A DNA stretch of 64,000 nt from Palsa-459 sp963841965 (lineage in GTDB: Bacteria; Actinomycetota; Acidimicrobiia; Acidimicrobiales; RAAP-2), in contig CAWJES010000007.1 in the NCBI GenBank assembly GCA_963841965.1, forward strand, positions 119,383 through 183,382, written 5' to 3'. A program made the position numbers and the translations under genes. Under the pieces are notes generated by a model. That model worked only from the letters and a program-made list of their open reading frames with translations, made no database searches and was not told the DNA's origin. Shown here piece after piece: positions 1-9,002 of this stretch. Position 1 is the first letter of the stretch, and every line of letters begins with the position of its first letter.

Positions 1-584
1 TTGGGGAGCGATGCGACAGCACCCTCGATGGCCTCGTCGATCATCACGCGAGCCGCCCCGAGCTCCTGGGCCGTCGGCGGATCGCCTCGCAGCGCGCGCT
101 CGGTGACGCGGACGCAGCCGAGCTGCATGGAGAAGGCCTCGATGGCGCCGTCCACTCGCTCGACGAGCTCGGTCGAACCGCCGCCGATGTCGAGGACGAC
201 GGTGTCGTCGGTCGAACCGTCGAGATCAGCCGTGGCGCCGTCGAAGGAGAGTCTCCCCTCCTCCTCACCGCTCAGGATCTCCGCGTCGACGCCGGTCGCT
301 CGAGATGCCGCCCCGAGGAAGGCCGGGCCGTTGGCGGCGTCGCGGGCGGCGGAGGTGGCTGCGAGCCGGCCGCGCGTCACGCCATGGCCGTCCATGATCT
401 GGCGGTACTCGCCCAGCACGGCGAGCGTCCGCTCCATCGCGTCGTCGCGCAGGCTCCCGGTCGCGTCGACCCCCTGGCCGAGACGCGTGATCCGCATCTC
501 ACGGACGAGCGGCCGTCCCGACTCGTCGACGACCAGCAACCGGGTCGAGTTCGTTCCGCAATCGAGCGCGGCGACGGCTGTCAT
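1..584 (-). CDS. ppx: Ppx/GppA family exopolyphosphatase, 3' end outside window
   Basis: The visible N-terminal half (about 194 residues) is an actin-like ASKHA phosphatase of the Ppx/GppA family, which hydrolyses polyphosphate or pppGpp. Seen: the phosphate-1 loop ALDCGTNSTRLLV at the N-terminus, the SAARDAANGPAF segment near residue 80, the EEEGRLSF segment and the phosphate-2 loop LDIGGGSTELV near residue 130. The ATG overlaps the stop of the DUF501 gene by 4 bp (ATGA), so it is translationally coupled to the ftsB-DUF501 genes, the usual actinobacterial order. The C-terminus lies beyond position 1. Polyphosphatase and pppGpp phosphatase cannot be told apart from this part. Confidence 0.9.
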   Translation of the reverse strand, partial: MTAVAALDCGTNSTRLLVVDESGRPLVREMRITRLGQGVDATGSLRDDAMERTLAVLGEYRQIMDGHGVTRGRLAATSAARDAANGPAFLGAASRATGVDAEILSGEEEGRLSFDGATADLDGSTDDTVVLDIGGGSTELVERVDGAIEAFSMQLGCVRVTERALRGDPPTAQELGAARVMIDEAIEGAVASLP

Positions 585-1081
585 GCAGAGAGCCTTCCAC
601 GACTCGGCGGCTCGGGAACGAGCTCACCGAGCTCGAGCTCCGCCGCCGTCAGCTGGCCCACGGGGTCCCGCGCGCCTGCGAGGTAGTTCGCGAGGTGGGC
701 ATGGAGGCACTTCACCCCGACGCGCGTGCCTCCGACCCCACCGCTCGCGGTGGGACCGTCGCCGCCGGTGTCGAGCGCCTGCCTGCGCCTCGCGTACTCG
801 GCGTGGGTCGCCTCGAGCTCGACAGGGTCCACCAGCGCCTCGATGCGACGAACCCCGCCGCTCGACTCGATGCCGCCGACCTGGCGCGAGAGGTCGGGGT
901 CGACGAGCCAGAGCATCGTGGGCATCGGCGTCCCGTCATCCATCCTGGGGGCGTTGAGGATCACGACCGGATCGCCCGCCGGCCTGCGCACCACGACCGC
1001 GAAGCGGCCCTGCGGCACCCGACCGAGCAGCCTGGTGACCGCGACGATGTCCTCGTCCGAGGCGACGAGGTCGTCCGTCAA
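581..1081 (-). CDS. DUF501 domain protein
   Basis: A 166-residue protein matching the actinobacterial DUF501 family, whose function is unknown. Typical features are the N-terminal VPQGRFAVVVRRPAGDPVVI stretch, the MPTMLWLVDP motif and the conserved VKCLHAHLANYLAG motif near residue 125. The start is a TTG that overlaps the ftsB stop (TTGA), and the stop overlaps the ppx start, so the three genes form one coupled unit. The constant position between ftsB and ppx in actinobacteria suggests a housekeeping role; nothing in the sequence names the reaction. Confidence 0.9.
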   Translation of the reverse strand: MTDDLVASDEDIVAVTRLLGRVPQGRFAVVVRRPAGDPVVILNAPRMDDGTPMPTMLWLVDPDLSRQVGGIESSGGVRRIEALVDPVELEATHAEYARRRQALDTGGDGPTASGGVGGTRVGVKCLHAHLANYLAGARDPVGQLTAAELELGELVPEPPSRGRLSA

Positions 1082-1596
1082 CGCCAGAACTCGAGCGTGG
1101 CGACCACGCGCGAGAGGAACTCGCTGAGCGGGCGCGCTGCAGCCGCGACCGCGTGCTGGGTCGCCGGCGCGCCGCCCGAGGACGGCAGCAGGGAGGAGGC
1201 ACCAGGCTCGACGGGAGCCGAGAGTCCGGGGTCGCCGGGGAACGGCCCGCCGTTCGACCTCGACGAGGGCGTCCCCGAGGGCGTGAGGACCTGGACGATG
1301 CGCTGGCCCGGCTCCACGAGCTGGTACTGCTCGCGGGCGAGCCGCGAGAGCTCGTCAGGGGTGTTGAGGCGAGCCGCCTCGGCAGCCAGCTGCTTGCTCT
1401 GCGCGGTGAGCTGGTCGAGCTGGCCCGTGGCCGAGGAGAGCGCATGGCGCTGCGCGATGAGCGCGCTGAACGGCAGCCATGCTGCGAGGATCACCGCGCC
1501 GGTTGCCACTCCGGCGCCGATGACCATCCACCCGCGGGCCGTCATCGGCTCGCGGGGAGGCTTCGGGGCGCGACGCTTCGTCCGCTTAGCGGCCAC
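1078..1596 (-). CDS. ftsB: FtsB/DivIC-like septum formation initiator
   Basis: A 172-residue bitopic protein. It has a basic cytoplasmic tail (residues 1-20, with KRTKRRAPKPP), one transmembrane helix (about 22-45), then a predicted coiled coil with the LNTPDELSRLAREQYQLVEPG segment typical of the FtsB/DivIC family, and a low-complexity Pro/Ser/Gly tail. FtsB-type proteins bridge FtsQ and FtsL in the divisome. The GTG start lies inside the 3' end of eno (11-bp overlap), the common eno-ftsB order. The extracytoplasmic tail of about 60 residues after the coiled coil is longer than in the short proteobacterial proteins. Confidence 0.88.
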   Translation of the reverse strand: MAAKRTKRRAPKPPREPMTARGWMVIGAGVATGAVILAAWLPFSALIAQRHALSSATGQLDQLTAQSKQLAAEAARLNTPDELSRLAREQYQLVEPGQRIVQVLTPSGTPSSRSNGGPFPGDPGLSAPVEPGASSLLPSSGGAPATQHAVAAAARPLSEFLSRVVATLEFWR

Positions 1597-2875
1597 TCGA
1601 CGACCTCGACAGTGCGTGCAGGCCGAGGAAGCGCGCGGCGTCCCCGAGGTCCTCCTCGATGCGCAGCAGCTGGTTGTACTTCGCGACCCGGTCGGACCGC
1701 GCAGGCGCTCCGCTCTTGATCTGGCCCGCGTTCGTCGCGACCGCGAGATCCGCGATCGTCGTGTCCTCGGTCTCGCCGGATCGGTGTGAGATCACGGAGC
1801 GGTAGCCGTTCACCTTCGCGAGCTCCACCGTGTCGAGCGTCTCGGTGAGGGTGCCGATCTGGTTCAGCTTGATGAGGATCGCGTTCGCGACGCCCCCGTC
1901 GATCCCGCGCTGCAGGATGGCCGGGTTGGTGACGAAGATGTCGTCGCCGACGATCTGCGTGGACGCGCCGATCCTGTCCGTCAGCGCCTTCCATCCGTCC
2001 CAGTCGTTCTCCGCCATCCCGTCCTCGAGCGAGACGATCGGATACCGCCCCACGAGCGAGGCCCAGTAGTCCACGAGCTCGTCGCTCGTCAGTGTCCGCC
2101 CCTCGCCCGCCAGGACGTAGGCGCCGTCGCGCCACAGCTCGGACGTGGCGGGGTCGAGCGCGATCGCGATCTGCTCGCCGGGCGTGAAGCCCGCCTTCTC
2201 GATCGCCTCGAGCAGCACGGTGACCGCGGTCTCGTTGTCGGGGAGGTCGGGCGCGAAGCCGCCCTCGTCGCCGACGCCGGTCGCGTAGCCCTTCTCCGAC
2301 AGCACGCCGCGGAGCGCGTGGTAGGTCTCGGTGCTCCACCGCAGCGCCTCGCCGAACGTCGCCGCACCCACCGGCATGATCATGTACTCCTGGAAGTCGA
2401 TCGAGTTCTTCGCGTGGACGCCGCCGTTGATGACGTTCAGCATGGGGACGGGGAGCACGTGCGCGTTGCTGCCGCCGATGTAGCGGTAGAGGGGCAGCTC
2501 GAGTTCGAGTGCCGCCGCCTTCGCAACGGCGACGGAGACTGCGAGGAGCGCGTTGGCGCCGAGGCGGCTCTTGTCGGGCGTCCCGTCGAGATCGCACAGC
2601 GCCTGGTCGACGAACCGCTGCTCCGTCGCCTCGAGGCCCTCGAGCGCGAGCGCGATCTCCCCGTTCACGCCGCCCACGGCGCGCGCGACTCCCTTGCCGC
2701 CCCACTCGGCACCGCCGTCTCGCAACTCGACGGCCTCACGCTCGCCGGTCGAGGCTCCGGACGGCGCGATCGCACGTCCGATGACCCCCGAATCGAGCAG
2801 CACCTCGGCCTCGACCGTCGGGTTGCCCCGAGAGTCGAGTATCTGGCGTCCGACAACGGACTCAATAGCGCCCAC
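1586..2875 (-). CDS. eno: enolase
   Basis: A full-length 429-residue enolase, which converts 2-phosphoglycerate to phosphoenolpyruvate. Visible landmarks: QILDSRGNPTVEAEV at the N-terminus, the GASTGEREAVELRDG loop, VGDEGGFAPDL, the Mg-binding SLEDGMAENDW region, the catalytic lysine in AILIKLNQIGTLTET, and SHRSGETEDTTIADLAVA near the C-terminus. The GTG start has an AAGGAG ribosome-binding site at about 2882-2887 and a -10-like TAGCGT at 2915-2920. An inverted repeat (2891-2912) lies between them. With pyruvate kinase at 55.8 kb it covers the last two glycolytic steps. Confidence 0.98.
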   Translation of the reverse strand: MGAIESVVGRQILDSRGNPTVEAEVLLDSGVIGRAIAPSGASTGEREAVELRDGGAEWGGKGVARAVGGVNGEIALALEGLEATEQRFVDQALCDLDGTPDKSRLGANALLAVSVAVAKAAALELELPLYRYIGGSNAHVLPVPMLNVINGGVHAKNSIDFQEYMIMPVGAATFGEALRWSTETYHALRGVLSEKGYATGVGDEGGFAPDLPDNETAVTVLLEAIEKAGFTPGEQIAIALDPATSELWRDGAYVLAGEGRTLTSDELVDYWASLVGRYPIVSLEDGMAENDWDGWKALTDRIGASTQIVGDDIFVTNPAILQRGIDGGVANAILIKLNQIGTLTETLDTVELAKVNGYRSVISHRSGETEDTTIADLAVATNAGQIKSGAPARSDRVAKYNQLLRIEEDLGDAARFLGLHALSRSSSGR

Positions 2876-2890
2876 GCCTACTCCTTGGAA

Positions 2891-2912
2891 AAGCGACTGA
2901 CTGCAGTCGCTT
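2891..2912. repeat. 9-bp inverted repeat in the eno leader
   Basis: AAGCGACTG (2891-2899) and CAGTCGCTT (2904-2912) are perfect inverted copies with a 4-nt spacer. They sit between the -10-like TAGCGT (2915-2920, minus strand) and the eno Shine-Dalgarno. The expected transcription start falls inside the right arm, so the element fits an operator better than an RNA hairpin. A chance palindrome is possible. Confidence 0.4.
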
Positions 2913-2917
2913 CAACG

Positions 2918-4372
2918 CTACCCGTCTGTGCGTGGCGTGCCCGGCACCCCACCGGACGCCTCGATCATGCGAACCTCCGCAGCCACCGCTCTGGCGCGGT
3001 CGCGGAGTGCCTGCTCGGGATCGACGCCCGTGAGTCTCGCCAGGTCGCAGACGGCCTGGAGAAGCTCGCCGATCGATGCCGTCGCCGCACGATCGGCGCC
3101 GACCGACGCGTCGTCGGGGAGGTCCGAGGGCTCGCGGATCGCCGACAGCGCATGTGCAGCCTCGGCGACGAGCGCATCGCGATCCGGCGCGGGGAAGCCG
3201 GCGGCCAGGGCCTTGCGCCGCACCTTGGCCATCAGGCTGAGGGCCGGCAGCGCATCGGGGATCCCGTCCATCACGCTTCCGCGACCCTTCTCCGCGCGCT
3301 TCAGCACCTCCCAGCGCGCGGCGACGGCGTCCGGGGTCGTGGCCACGGCGTCGCCGAAGACGTGGGGGTGCCGGCCGGTGAGCTTCACCCGGACGCCGTC
3401 GGCGATCGTCCGCATGTCGAACAGGCCCTCCTCGCTGCCGAGGTGGGCGTGGAAGACGATCTGAAAGAGCATGTCGCCGAGCTCCTCGGCGGCGTGCGCG
3501 CCCGCGGCGTCGATCGCCGCCGGCGCATCAGCGTCGCGCGGTGCCCCGGGGTCGAGCAGCGCCGCGAGAGCCTCGATCGCGTCGAGCGCCTCGTACGACT
3601 CCTCGAGCAGGTGACGCGACAGCGATGCGTGCGTCTGGACCTGGTCCCACGGGCACCGTGCACGGAGCACGGCCATGAGGTCCAGGAGGTCCTCGACGGC
3701 GTCGCCGGCGGTGCGCAGCGACGGCAGGTACACCGACGTCAGGTGATCCGCCTCGCCGAACGAGGCGAGCTCTTCGATGGGCATCTCGACGATCCGCTCG
3801 TCGCGCAGGCCGAGGTGGTGCAGGACCACGGCCCGGACCGGCGTGTCCGCGAGGTCCACCTCGGCGCGCAGCGAGATCTCGGAGAGGACCGAGGGCGCAT
3901 GCGCCTGGGCGAGCAGGAGGGGCCCGGGACCTCGCAGCCTGTCGGGCAGCGCGAGCGCGTCGCCGACGCGGAGCCCGACGGCGAGCGGGTCGATGCCCAG
4001 CGCCGCGCAGGCGAGGTCGAGGAAGCTGACTGATGGCACGACGACGAGGTCAACGTCCCGACGCTCGCGCAGGAGCTCGATCGTCCGCTCGGCCACGAGG
4101 GGCGAGCCGGGAACGGCGTAGACGACGGTCCCGTCGGGCGCGGCCGAGGCGAGGCCGACCAGCTCGTCGACGATCGACTCGTAGAGCGACTCGAAGTCCT
4201 CGGCTCGGTCGTAGAGGTCATCGAAGGAGGGCACGTCCTCGAAGGCAGCCGCCGCAGGGTGGATGCGCGTCCGGAGACGCGCGACGGAAGCCCCGACGAT
4301 CGCGTCACGGGCCGCTGGTGCGATGTGCTCGGAGCCGGCAGGACCGAGTCCCACCGCCACGACCCTCGGCAC
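2918..4372 (-). CDS. mazG: MazG nucleoside triphosphate pyrophosphohydrolase with N-terminal tetrapyrrole-methylase-like domain
   Basis: A 484-residue fusion. Residues 1-220 form a tetrapyrrole (corrin/porphyrin) methylase-like Rossmann domain, with VVAVGLGPAGSEH at the start and VVYAVPGSPLVAERT near residue 105. Residues about 235-465 are a MazG all-alpha NTP-PPase: LRARCPWDQVQTHASL, LLEESYEALDAIEA, the EELGDMLFQIVFHAHL metal-binding helix and KLTGRHPHVFGDA. MazG degrades (d)NTPs to NMPs and limits misincorporation. The same fusion occurs in Bacillus YabN; whether the methylase half is catalytic here is unknown. The GTG start is 3 bp after the stop of the PPIase gene, so both are cotranscribed. 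Confidence 0.93.
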   Translation of the reverse strand: MPRVVAVGLGPAGSEHIAPAARDAIVGASVARLRTRIHPAAAAFEDVPSFDDLYDRAEDFESLYESIVDELVGLASAAPDGTVVYAVPGSPLVAERTIELLRERRDVDLVVVPSVSFLDLACAALGIDPLAVGLRVGDALALPDRLRGPGPLLLAQAHAPSVLSEISLRAEVDLADTPVRAVVLHHLGLRDERIVEMPIEELASFGEADHLTSVYLPSLRTAGDAVEDLLDLMAVLRARCPWDQVQTHASLSRHLLEESYEALDAIEALAALLDPGAPRDADAPAAIDAAGAHAAEELGDMLFQIVFHAHLGSEEGLFDMRTIADGVRVKLTGRHPHVFGDAVATTPDAVAARWEVLKRAEKGRGSVMDGIPDALPALSLMAKVRRKALAAGFPAPDRDALVAEAAHALSAIREPSDLPDDASVGADRAATASIGELLQAVCDLARLTGVDPEQALRDRARAVAAEVRMIEASGGVPGTPRTDG

Positions 4373-4375
4373 GGG

Positions 4376-5530
4376 CTAGCCCGTCGTCGACGAGGACGCG
4401 GCTGCCGACGAGGAGACCGGCAGGTTCGCCGACGAGTTCAGGACCGACGACGAGGGCGGCACCGGCGGCTGGGCGATCGTGCCGCCGGCCGACGTGACGA
4501 CCCACGAGCCGATGGCGGGGTCGACGGTGATGCCCGCGGCCTTTTGGATCTCGGTCGCCTTGATGCCGGCGGCGTCAGCGTTCGCGGCGACGGCCGACTG
4601 GGCGACCTGGGTGGCGACCGCCGCGAACTCGTTCGACGTGGCGCTGGTCGCGCCGATGAGCACCCAGCTGTCGGTCTGCTGGTCGAAGTGGACGCCGACC
4701 TGGCCGGTCTTGAGGCCCGCGAGGTCCGCCTGGACCGCGGCATACGAAGAGTTGGTCGGCCCGAAGCACCCGACAGCCCCGCCCTTGAGCGAGGTGGGAT
4801 CGGTCGAGTACTGCTTGGCCGCCTCGGCGATCGTGAGGGATCCGGAGTTGATCCTCTGCGCGATCTCGGTCGCGCTGCTCTCCTCGGGGACCACGACGAT
4901 GCCCACGCAGTAGGTGTCGAACTTCGCGGAGTTCAGCTTGTACCACGCCTCGAGGCCCGGCCCGGAGGTGGGGATGGGTGGGCCGGCGAACTTCGCGAGC
5001 GCGAGCGTCGCCGCCTCGGCCTCGACCTGCTCGGCGATGAACCACGCGGGCATCGACGCCAGCGTCTGGGCGCCCGACGCCGCTCCGGAGCACGTGAATG
5101 CCTGCGTGCCGGAGCTTGTCGTGGAGCTGAGCGCGGAGTTGAGCGTCTCGGTGATCGAGTTCTCGAGCGAGGTGATCGCCTGGCGCTGTGCGGACTCCGA
5201 CAGCGCTGCGGGGTCACGGCGCTCGACGTAGCTGATGACCGCGAGCTGCTCCGCGCGCAGGTTCGACCACAGCACCGCGGAGGCATTGGACCATGTCTGC
5301 GACGTGGCGCCCGGGAGGGTCGGGATCGTCGCCCCCTGCGAGTCCACGAACGATTGCGCCTGCAGGTAGCACGAGTACGAGGGGCTGGCGTGGATCGCCG
5401 ACAGCTCGTCTTGGAGCTGGGTCATCGGGAGCGACTGGCCGGCCGCGTGGACGGCGTCGGCGGGGAGCGTCAGCCCGGCGGTGACTGCAATCGCGACGGC
5501 GACGACGAGCAGAGCGAGTGCCTTGCGCAT
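4376..5530 (-). CDS. secreted SurA/PrsA-like parvulin chaperone-isomerase
   Basis: A 384-residue protein with a Sec signal peptide (MRKALALLVVAVAIAVTAGLTL, cleavage near residue 30 after VHAAG). A helical chaperone region follows (about 60-200), then a divergent parvulin rotamase-like segment with the pattern AQRINSGSLTIAEAAKQYS...KGGAVGCFG. The tail is a low-complexity Ser/Ala stretch. Such proteins help extracytoplasmic folding. There is no lipobox cysteine, unlike PrsA of other monoderms. The ATG follows TAGCAT by 6 nt, implying a leaderless mRNA. The position between mfd and mazG is usual for actinobacteria. The rotamase half is degenerate, so activity is uncertain. Confidence 0.8.
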   Translation of the reverse strand: MRKALALLVVAVAIAVTAGLTLPADAVHAAGQSLPMTQLQDELSAIHASPSYSCYLQAQSFVDSQGATIPTLPGATSQTWSNASAVLWSNLRAEQLAVISYVERRDPAALSESAQRQAITSLENSITETLNSALSSTTSSGTQAFTCSGAASGAQTLASMPAWFIAEQVEAEAATLALAKFAGPPIPTSGPGLEAWYKLNSAKFDTYCVGIVVVPEESSATEIAQRINSGSLTIAEAAKQYSTDPTSLKGGAVGCFGPTNSSYAAVQADLAGLKTGQVGVHFDQQTDSWVLIGATSATSNEFAAVATQVAQSAVAANADAAGIKATEIQKAAGITVDPAIGSWVVTSAGGTIAQPPVPPSSSVLNSSANLPVSSSAAASSSTTG

Positions 5531-5536
5531 GCGACG

Positions 5537-5542
5537 ATGCTA
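5537..5542 (-). promoter_or_regulatory. -10 box, leaderless promoter of the PPIase gene
   Basis: TAGCAT on the minus strand ends 6 nt before the ATG at 5530, leaving almost no 5' leader. No Shine-Dalgarno is present. Confidence 0.55.
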
Positions 5543-5564
5543 CCGAGCCCCCGCGGGCCGGTGG

Positions 5565-8500
5565 TCACGCCTCGGGCACGAGCTGGGCGAGGAGGTCCGT
5601 CAGCTGGCGCGGTGAGGGATCCTTGAGGTCGAGGATGACGCGCACGGTCTTCGTCCCGGGCTCGTAGGCGTCGTCCCCGTGGAGCCGGCGGAGCCTGACC
5701 TGCGCGGACAGCGGGAGCTCGAGCGGCGTCAGGCGGGCGATCGAGTCGCGGCGGATGCCCGATCTCGCCGGGAGGACCTGGATCTCGCGGATGCCGCACC
5801 GCAGGCACGCCACTCGCAGCTCGGCGAGCTCCAGGAGCACGCGGGCAGGTCCGGGGAGCGGACCGAACCGGTCGATCCACTCCGCTTCGACGTCGCGGAG
5901 CTCGTCGGCGGTGGTGACCCGCGCGAGGCGGCGGTAGGCCTCCAGCCGGTCGTCCTCCGCGGTCACGTAGCTCGTCGGCAGGTGCGCGTCCCCCGGCACG
6001 TCGAGTGACACCGTCGGCAGCTCGGGTCGCACGGTCCCGGTCGCCTCGTCCAGCGCCTCGGCGACCAGCTGGACGTACAGGTCGTAGCCGACCGCGGCGA
6101 CGTGGCCCGACTGGTCGCGACCGAGCAGGTTGCCAGCGCCGCGGATCTCGAGGTCGCGCATGGCGATCTTGAACCCGCTCCCAAGCTCAGTGTGCTCGCC
6201 GATCGTCCGCAGCCGCTCGTAGGCCTGCTCCGACAGGACGCGGCCCTGCGGGTGGAAGAGGTAGGCGTACGCCCGTTGCCCACCTCGTCCAACGCGCCCG
6301 CGGAGCTGGTGGAGCTGCCCGAGCCCGAGGAGGTCCGCCCGGTCGACGATGAGCGTGTTCACCGTCGGCATGTCGATGCCTGACTCGATGATCGTGGTGC
6401 ACACGAGCACGTCGAACTCGCGCTCCCAGAAGTCGTACACGACGCGCTCCAGGGTGCCCTCGTCCATCTGGCCGTGCGCGACGGCGATCCTCGCCTCGGG
6501 CACGAGCTCCCCGAGCCGCCGGGCGACCTGATCGATGTCGGCGACCCGGTTGTGCACGAAGAACGCCTGGCCCTCGCGCAGGAGCTCGCGGCGCAGCGCC
6601 TCCTTGACCGCGCCCTCGTCGTACTCGCCGACGTACGTCAGGATCGGCTGGCGGTCCGTCGGGGGCGTCTGGATCATCGAGAGGTCCCGGATGCCCGTGA
6701 GCGCCATCTCGAGCGTGCGCGGGATGGGGCTCGCGGTCAGCGTCAGCACGTCGACATCAGTCGCGAGACGCTTGACCGCCTCCTTGTGGGTGACGCCGAA
6801 CCGCTGCTCCTCGTCGACGACGAGGAGGCCCAGGTCCTTGAACGTCAGGCTCTGCGTCAGCAGCCGGTGGGTCCCGATCACGACGTCCACCGAGCCGTCG
6901 GCGATGCCCGCGATGACCTTTCGGGCATCGGCATCCGAGAGGAACCTGCTCAGGAGCTCGACGCGCACGGGGTAGCCCGCGAACCGGTCGGAGAACGTCT
7001 GGAAGTGCTGGCTCGCGAGCAGCGTCGTCGGGACGAGGACCGCCGCCTGCTTCGAGTCCTGGACGCACTTGAACACCGCACGGATCGCGACTTCGGTCTT
7101 GCCGAACCCGACGTCCGCACAGACGAGCCGGTCCATCGGGCGCGGCGCCTCCATGTCGGCCCGGACGTCCTCGATGGCGGTCATCTGGTCGACCGTCTCG
7201 GTGAAGGGGAACAACCCCTCGACCTCGCGCTGCCACGGGGTGTCCGGACTGAACGCGTGGCCCTTCGCCTCGAGCCTCGTGCGGTACAGGGCGACGAGCT
7301 CCTCGGCGATCTCGTCCGCGGCGGCGCGGGCCCGGGCCGTCGTGCGGTGCCACTCCGCGCCGCCCATCTTGGAGAGGGTCGGCGACTCCCCGCCCGTGTA
7401 GGGCGTGACGGCGTCGATCTGGTCGGTCGGCAGGTACAGCCTGTCCGAGCCTCGGAACTCGAGGATCAGGTAATCGCGGGTGGTCCCGGCCAGCTCGCGT
7501 GTCGTGACGCCGGCGAACCGCGCGACGCCATGGTGGCGGTGCACGACGAACGAGCCGATCTCGAGGTCGTCGAAGAAGCCCTCGACGGCCCTCGCGCGCG
7601 GCCTCGCGGGGCGGTGCACGACCCGACGTCCGGTCACGTCGGCGTCGGACCACACGACGAACCCAGCGCCGATCGCCGAGCACCCCGTCGAGAGCGGCGC
7701 GACGATGACCGAGGTGGCGCCATCCACGACCGAGGTCGAGACCACGGCGTGGACGCCCTCTCGCGAGAGGTGCTCGCTCAGATGCGCCGCGCCCGTCTCG
7801 GTCTGGGCGCAGATGACGGTCGTCGTGCGCTCGGGAAGGGCCCTGAGGAGCCCGGCGAGGCGGCCCGGGTCGCCGCGCAGGGGCTCTGGCGCCGTGACGG
7901 GCACGACCGGGGTCCCCGGACCCTCGGGCACCGGCGGCATCCGGACGGGCGAGTGCGGCGCCTCGGCGAGCAGCCCCTCGAGCCCGACGTGCAGCGGCGG
8001 CGGCGTCGCCGACGCCCCCCACGTGGCCCCGAGGACCTCGAGCAGCTCGCGCTCCTCGGTCTGCAGCTCGAGCGCGCGGTCCGAGATCCGTGCGGGTTCG
8101 AGCAGGACGATGAGGTCCCCGTCGCGGAGCGAACCGGGGATCCCGGGCCCGTCCTCCAGCCAGGACTGCCAGCCCTCCATGCCGTCGAAGAGCTCGCCAG
8201 CCGCGAGCCGCTCGAAGTACGCGGCCCCCCACGGCTCGCGCCTCGCGAGCGAGGACGCCAGGTCCCGGTCGGCGTCGTCGCAGATCAGCTCGCGGCAGGT
8301 GAAGAGCCAGGCCTCGCCGCACTCCGCGACCTGGCGCTGGTCGCCCGGATCGAACGTGCACAGGCGCTCGACCTCGTCCCCGAAGAGGTCGATGCGAAGC
8401 GGCGACTCGCAGGTCGATCCCCACACGTCGACGATGCCGCCCCGGACCGCGAACTCACCGCGGTGCTCGACGCGGTGCTCTCGGCGGTAGCCGAGCGAGG

Positions 8501-9002
8501 CGAGCCGAGCGAGCAGTCCGTCGCGCTCGATGACCTCGCTCGTCCTGATGACGATCGGCGCGCCGGGCAGGGTGCGTGTCGGTCGCTGCATGAGCGCGCG
8601 CACGGACGTGACGACGACCCGAGGACGGTCCGCGTCAAGGCCGAGACGCCATCGCACCGCGTGGCGAGCGCCCATCGACGCGATCTCCGGACTGACGCGC
8701 TCGAACGGCAGCGTGTCCCACGCCGGCAGCACCGCGACCGGACCGCCGAGGTCCCCAAGCGCGCGGTCGGCCGCGTCGCCGAGGAAGCAGGCGAGGTCGC
8801 CCGCCAGTCGCTCGGCATCCTGCTTCGTCGCGACGACCGCGAGCACCGTGGCACCGGGACGCATCCCCGCGAGCGCGGCGAGCACCGGCGCCTGGCCCGC
8901 GACGGCGACCGCGACCGTGGCGCCCACCGCGATCCCGGCGACCCCCTCGTCACGCGAGAGTCGGTCCGCGAGTGCCCCGAGCCGCCCCCCTCGCTCAGGC
9001 AC
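5565..9002 (-). CDS. mfd: transcription-repair coupling factor
   Basis: A 1145-residue Mfd translocase that removes stalled RNA polymerase and recruits UvrAB. In order: a UvrB-like N-terminal module with LPAWDTLPFERVSP near residue 95, an RNAP-interacting domain with FVVHRHHGVARFAG, and superfamily 2 helicase motor 1 with the Walker A segment DVGFGKTEVAIRAVF and the Walker B box VVDEEQRFGV. Then LTLTASPIPRTLEMAL, motor 2 with IIESGIDMPTVNTLIVDRAD and QLRGRVGRGGQRAYAYL, and the C-terminal TRCF domain. The GTG at 9002 is preferred because homology begins there and it overlaps the pth stop by 8 bp; a longer reading from 9146 would lie inside pth. Confidence 0.96.
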   Translation of the reverse strand: MPERGGRLGALADRLSRDEGVAGIAVGATVAVAVAGQAPVLAALAGMRPGATVLAVVATKQDAERLAGDLACFLGDAADRALGDLGGPVAVLPAWDTLPFERVSPEIASMGARHAVRWRLGLDADRPRVVVTSVRALMQRPTRTLPGAPIVIRTSEVIERDGLLARLASLGYRREHRVEHRGEFAVRGGIVDVWGSTCESPLRIDLFGDEVERLCTFDPGDQRQVAECGEAWLFTCRELICDDADRDLASSLARREPWGAAYFERLAAGELFDGMEGWQSWLEDGPGIPGSLRDGDLIVLLEPARISDRALELQTEERELLEVLGATWGASATPPPLHVGLEGLLAEAPHSPVRMPPVPEGPGTPVVPVTAPEPLRGDPGRLAGLLRALPERTTTVICAQTETGAAHLSEHLSREGVHAVVSTSVVDGATSVIVAPLSTGCSAIGAGFVVWSDADVTGRRVVHRPARPRARAVEGFFDDLEIGSFVVHRHHGVARFAGVTTRELAGTTRDYLILEFRGSDRLYLPTDQIDAVTPYTGGESPTLSKMGGAEWHRTTARARAAADEIAEELVALYRTRLEAKGHAFSPDTPWQREVEGLFPFTETVDQMTAIEDVRADMEAPRPMDRLVCADVGFGKTEVAIRAVFKCVQDSKQAAVLVPTTLLASQHFQTFSDRFAGYPVRVELLSRFLSDADARKVIAGIADGSVDVVIGTHRLLTQSLTFKDLGLLVVDEEQRFGVTHKEAVKRLATDVDVLTLTASPIPRTLEMALTGIRDLSMIQTPPTDRQPILTYVGEYDEGAVKEALRRELLREGQAFFVHNRVADIDQVARRLGELVPEARIAVAHGQMDEGTLERVVYDFWEREFDVLVCTTIIESGIDMPTVNTLIVDRADLLGLGQLHQLRGRVGRGGQRAYAYLFHPQGRVLSEQAYERLRTIGEHTELGSGFKIAMRDLEIRGAGNLLGRDQSGHVAAVGYDLYVQLVAEALDEATGTVRPELPTVSLDVPGDAHLPTSYVTAEDDRLEAYRRLARVTTADELRDVEAEWIDRFGPLPGPARVLLELAELRVACLRCGIREIQVLPARSGIRRDSIARLTPLELPLSAQVRLRRLHGDDAYEPGTKTVRVILDLKDPSPRQLTDLLAQLVPEA

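Noticed and set aside
2318..4033. Long plus-strand open frame opposite eno and mazG
   Set aside because: Arg/Gly-rich translation with no domains; it is the complement of two well-identified genes in high-GC DNA.
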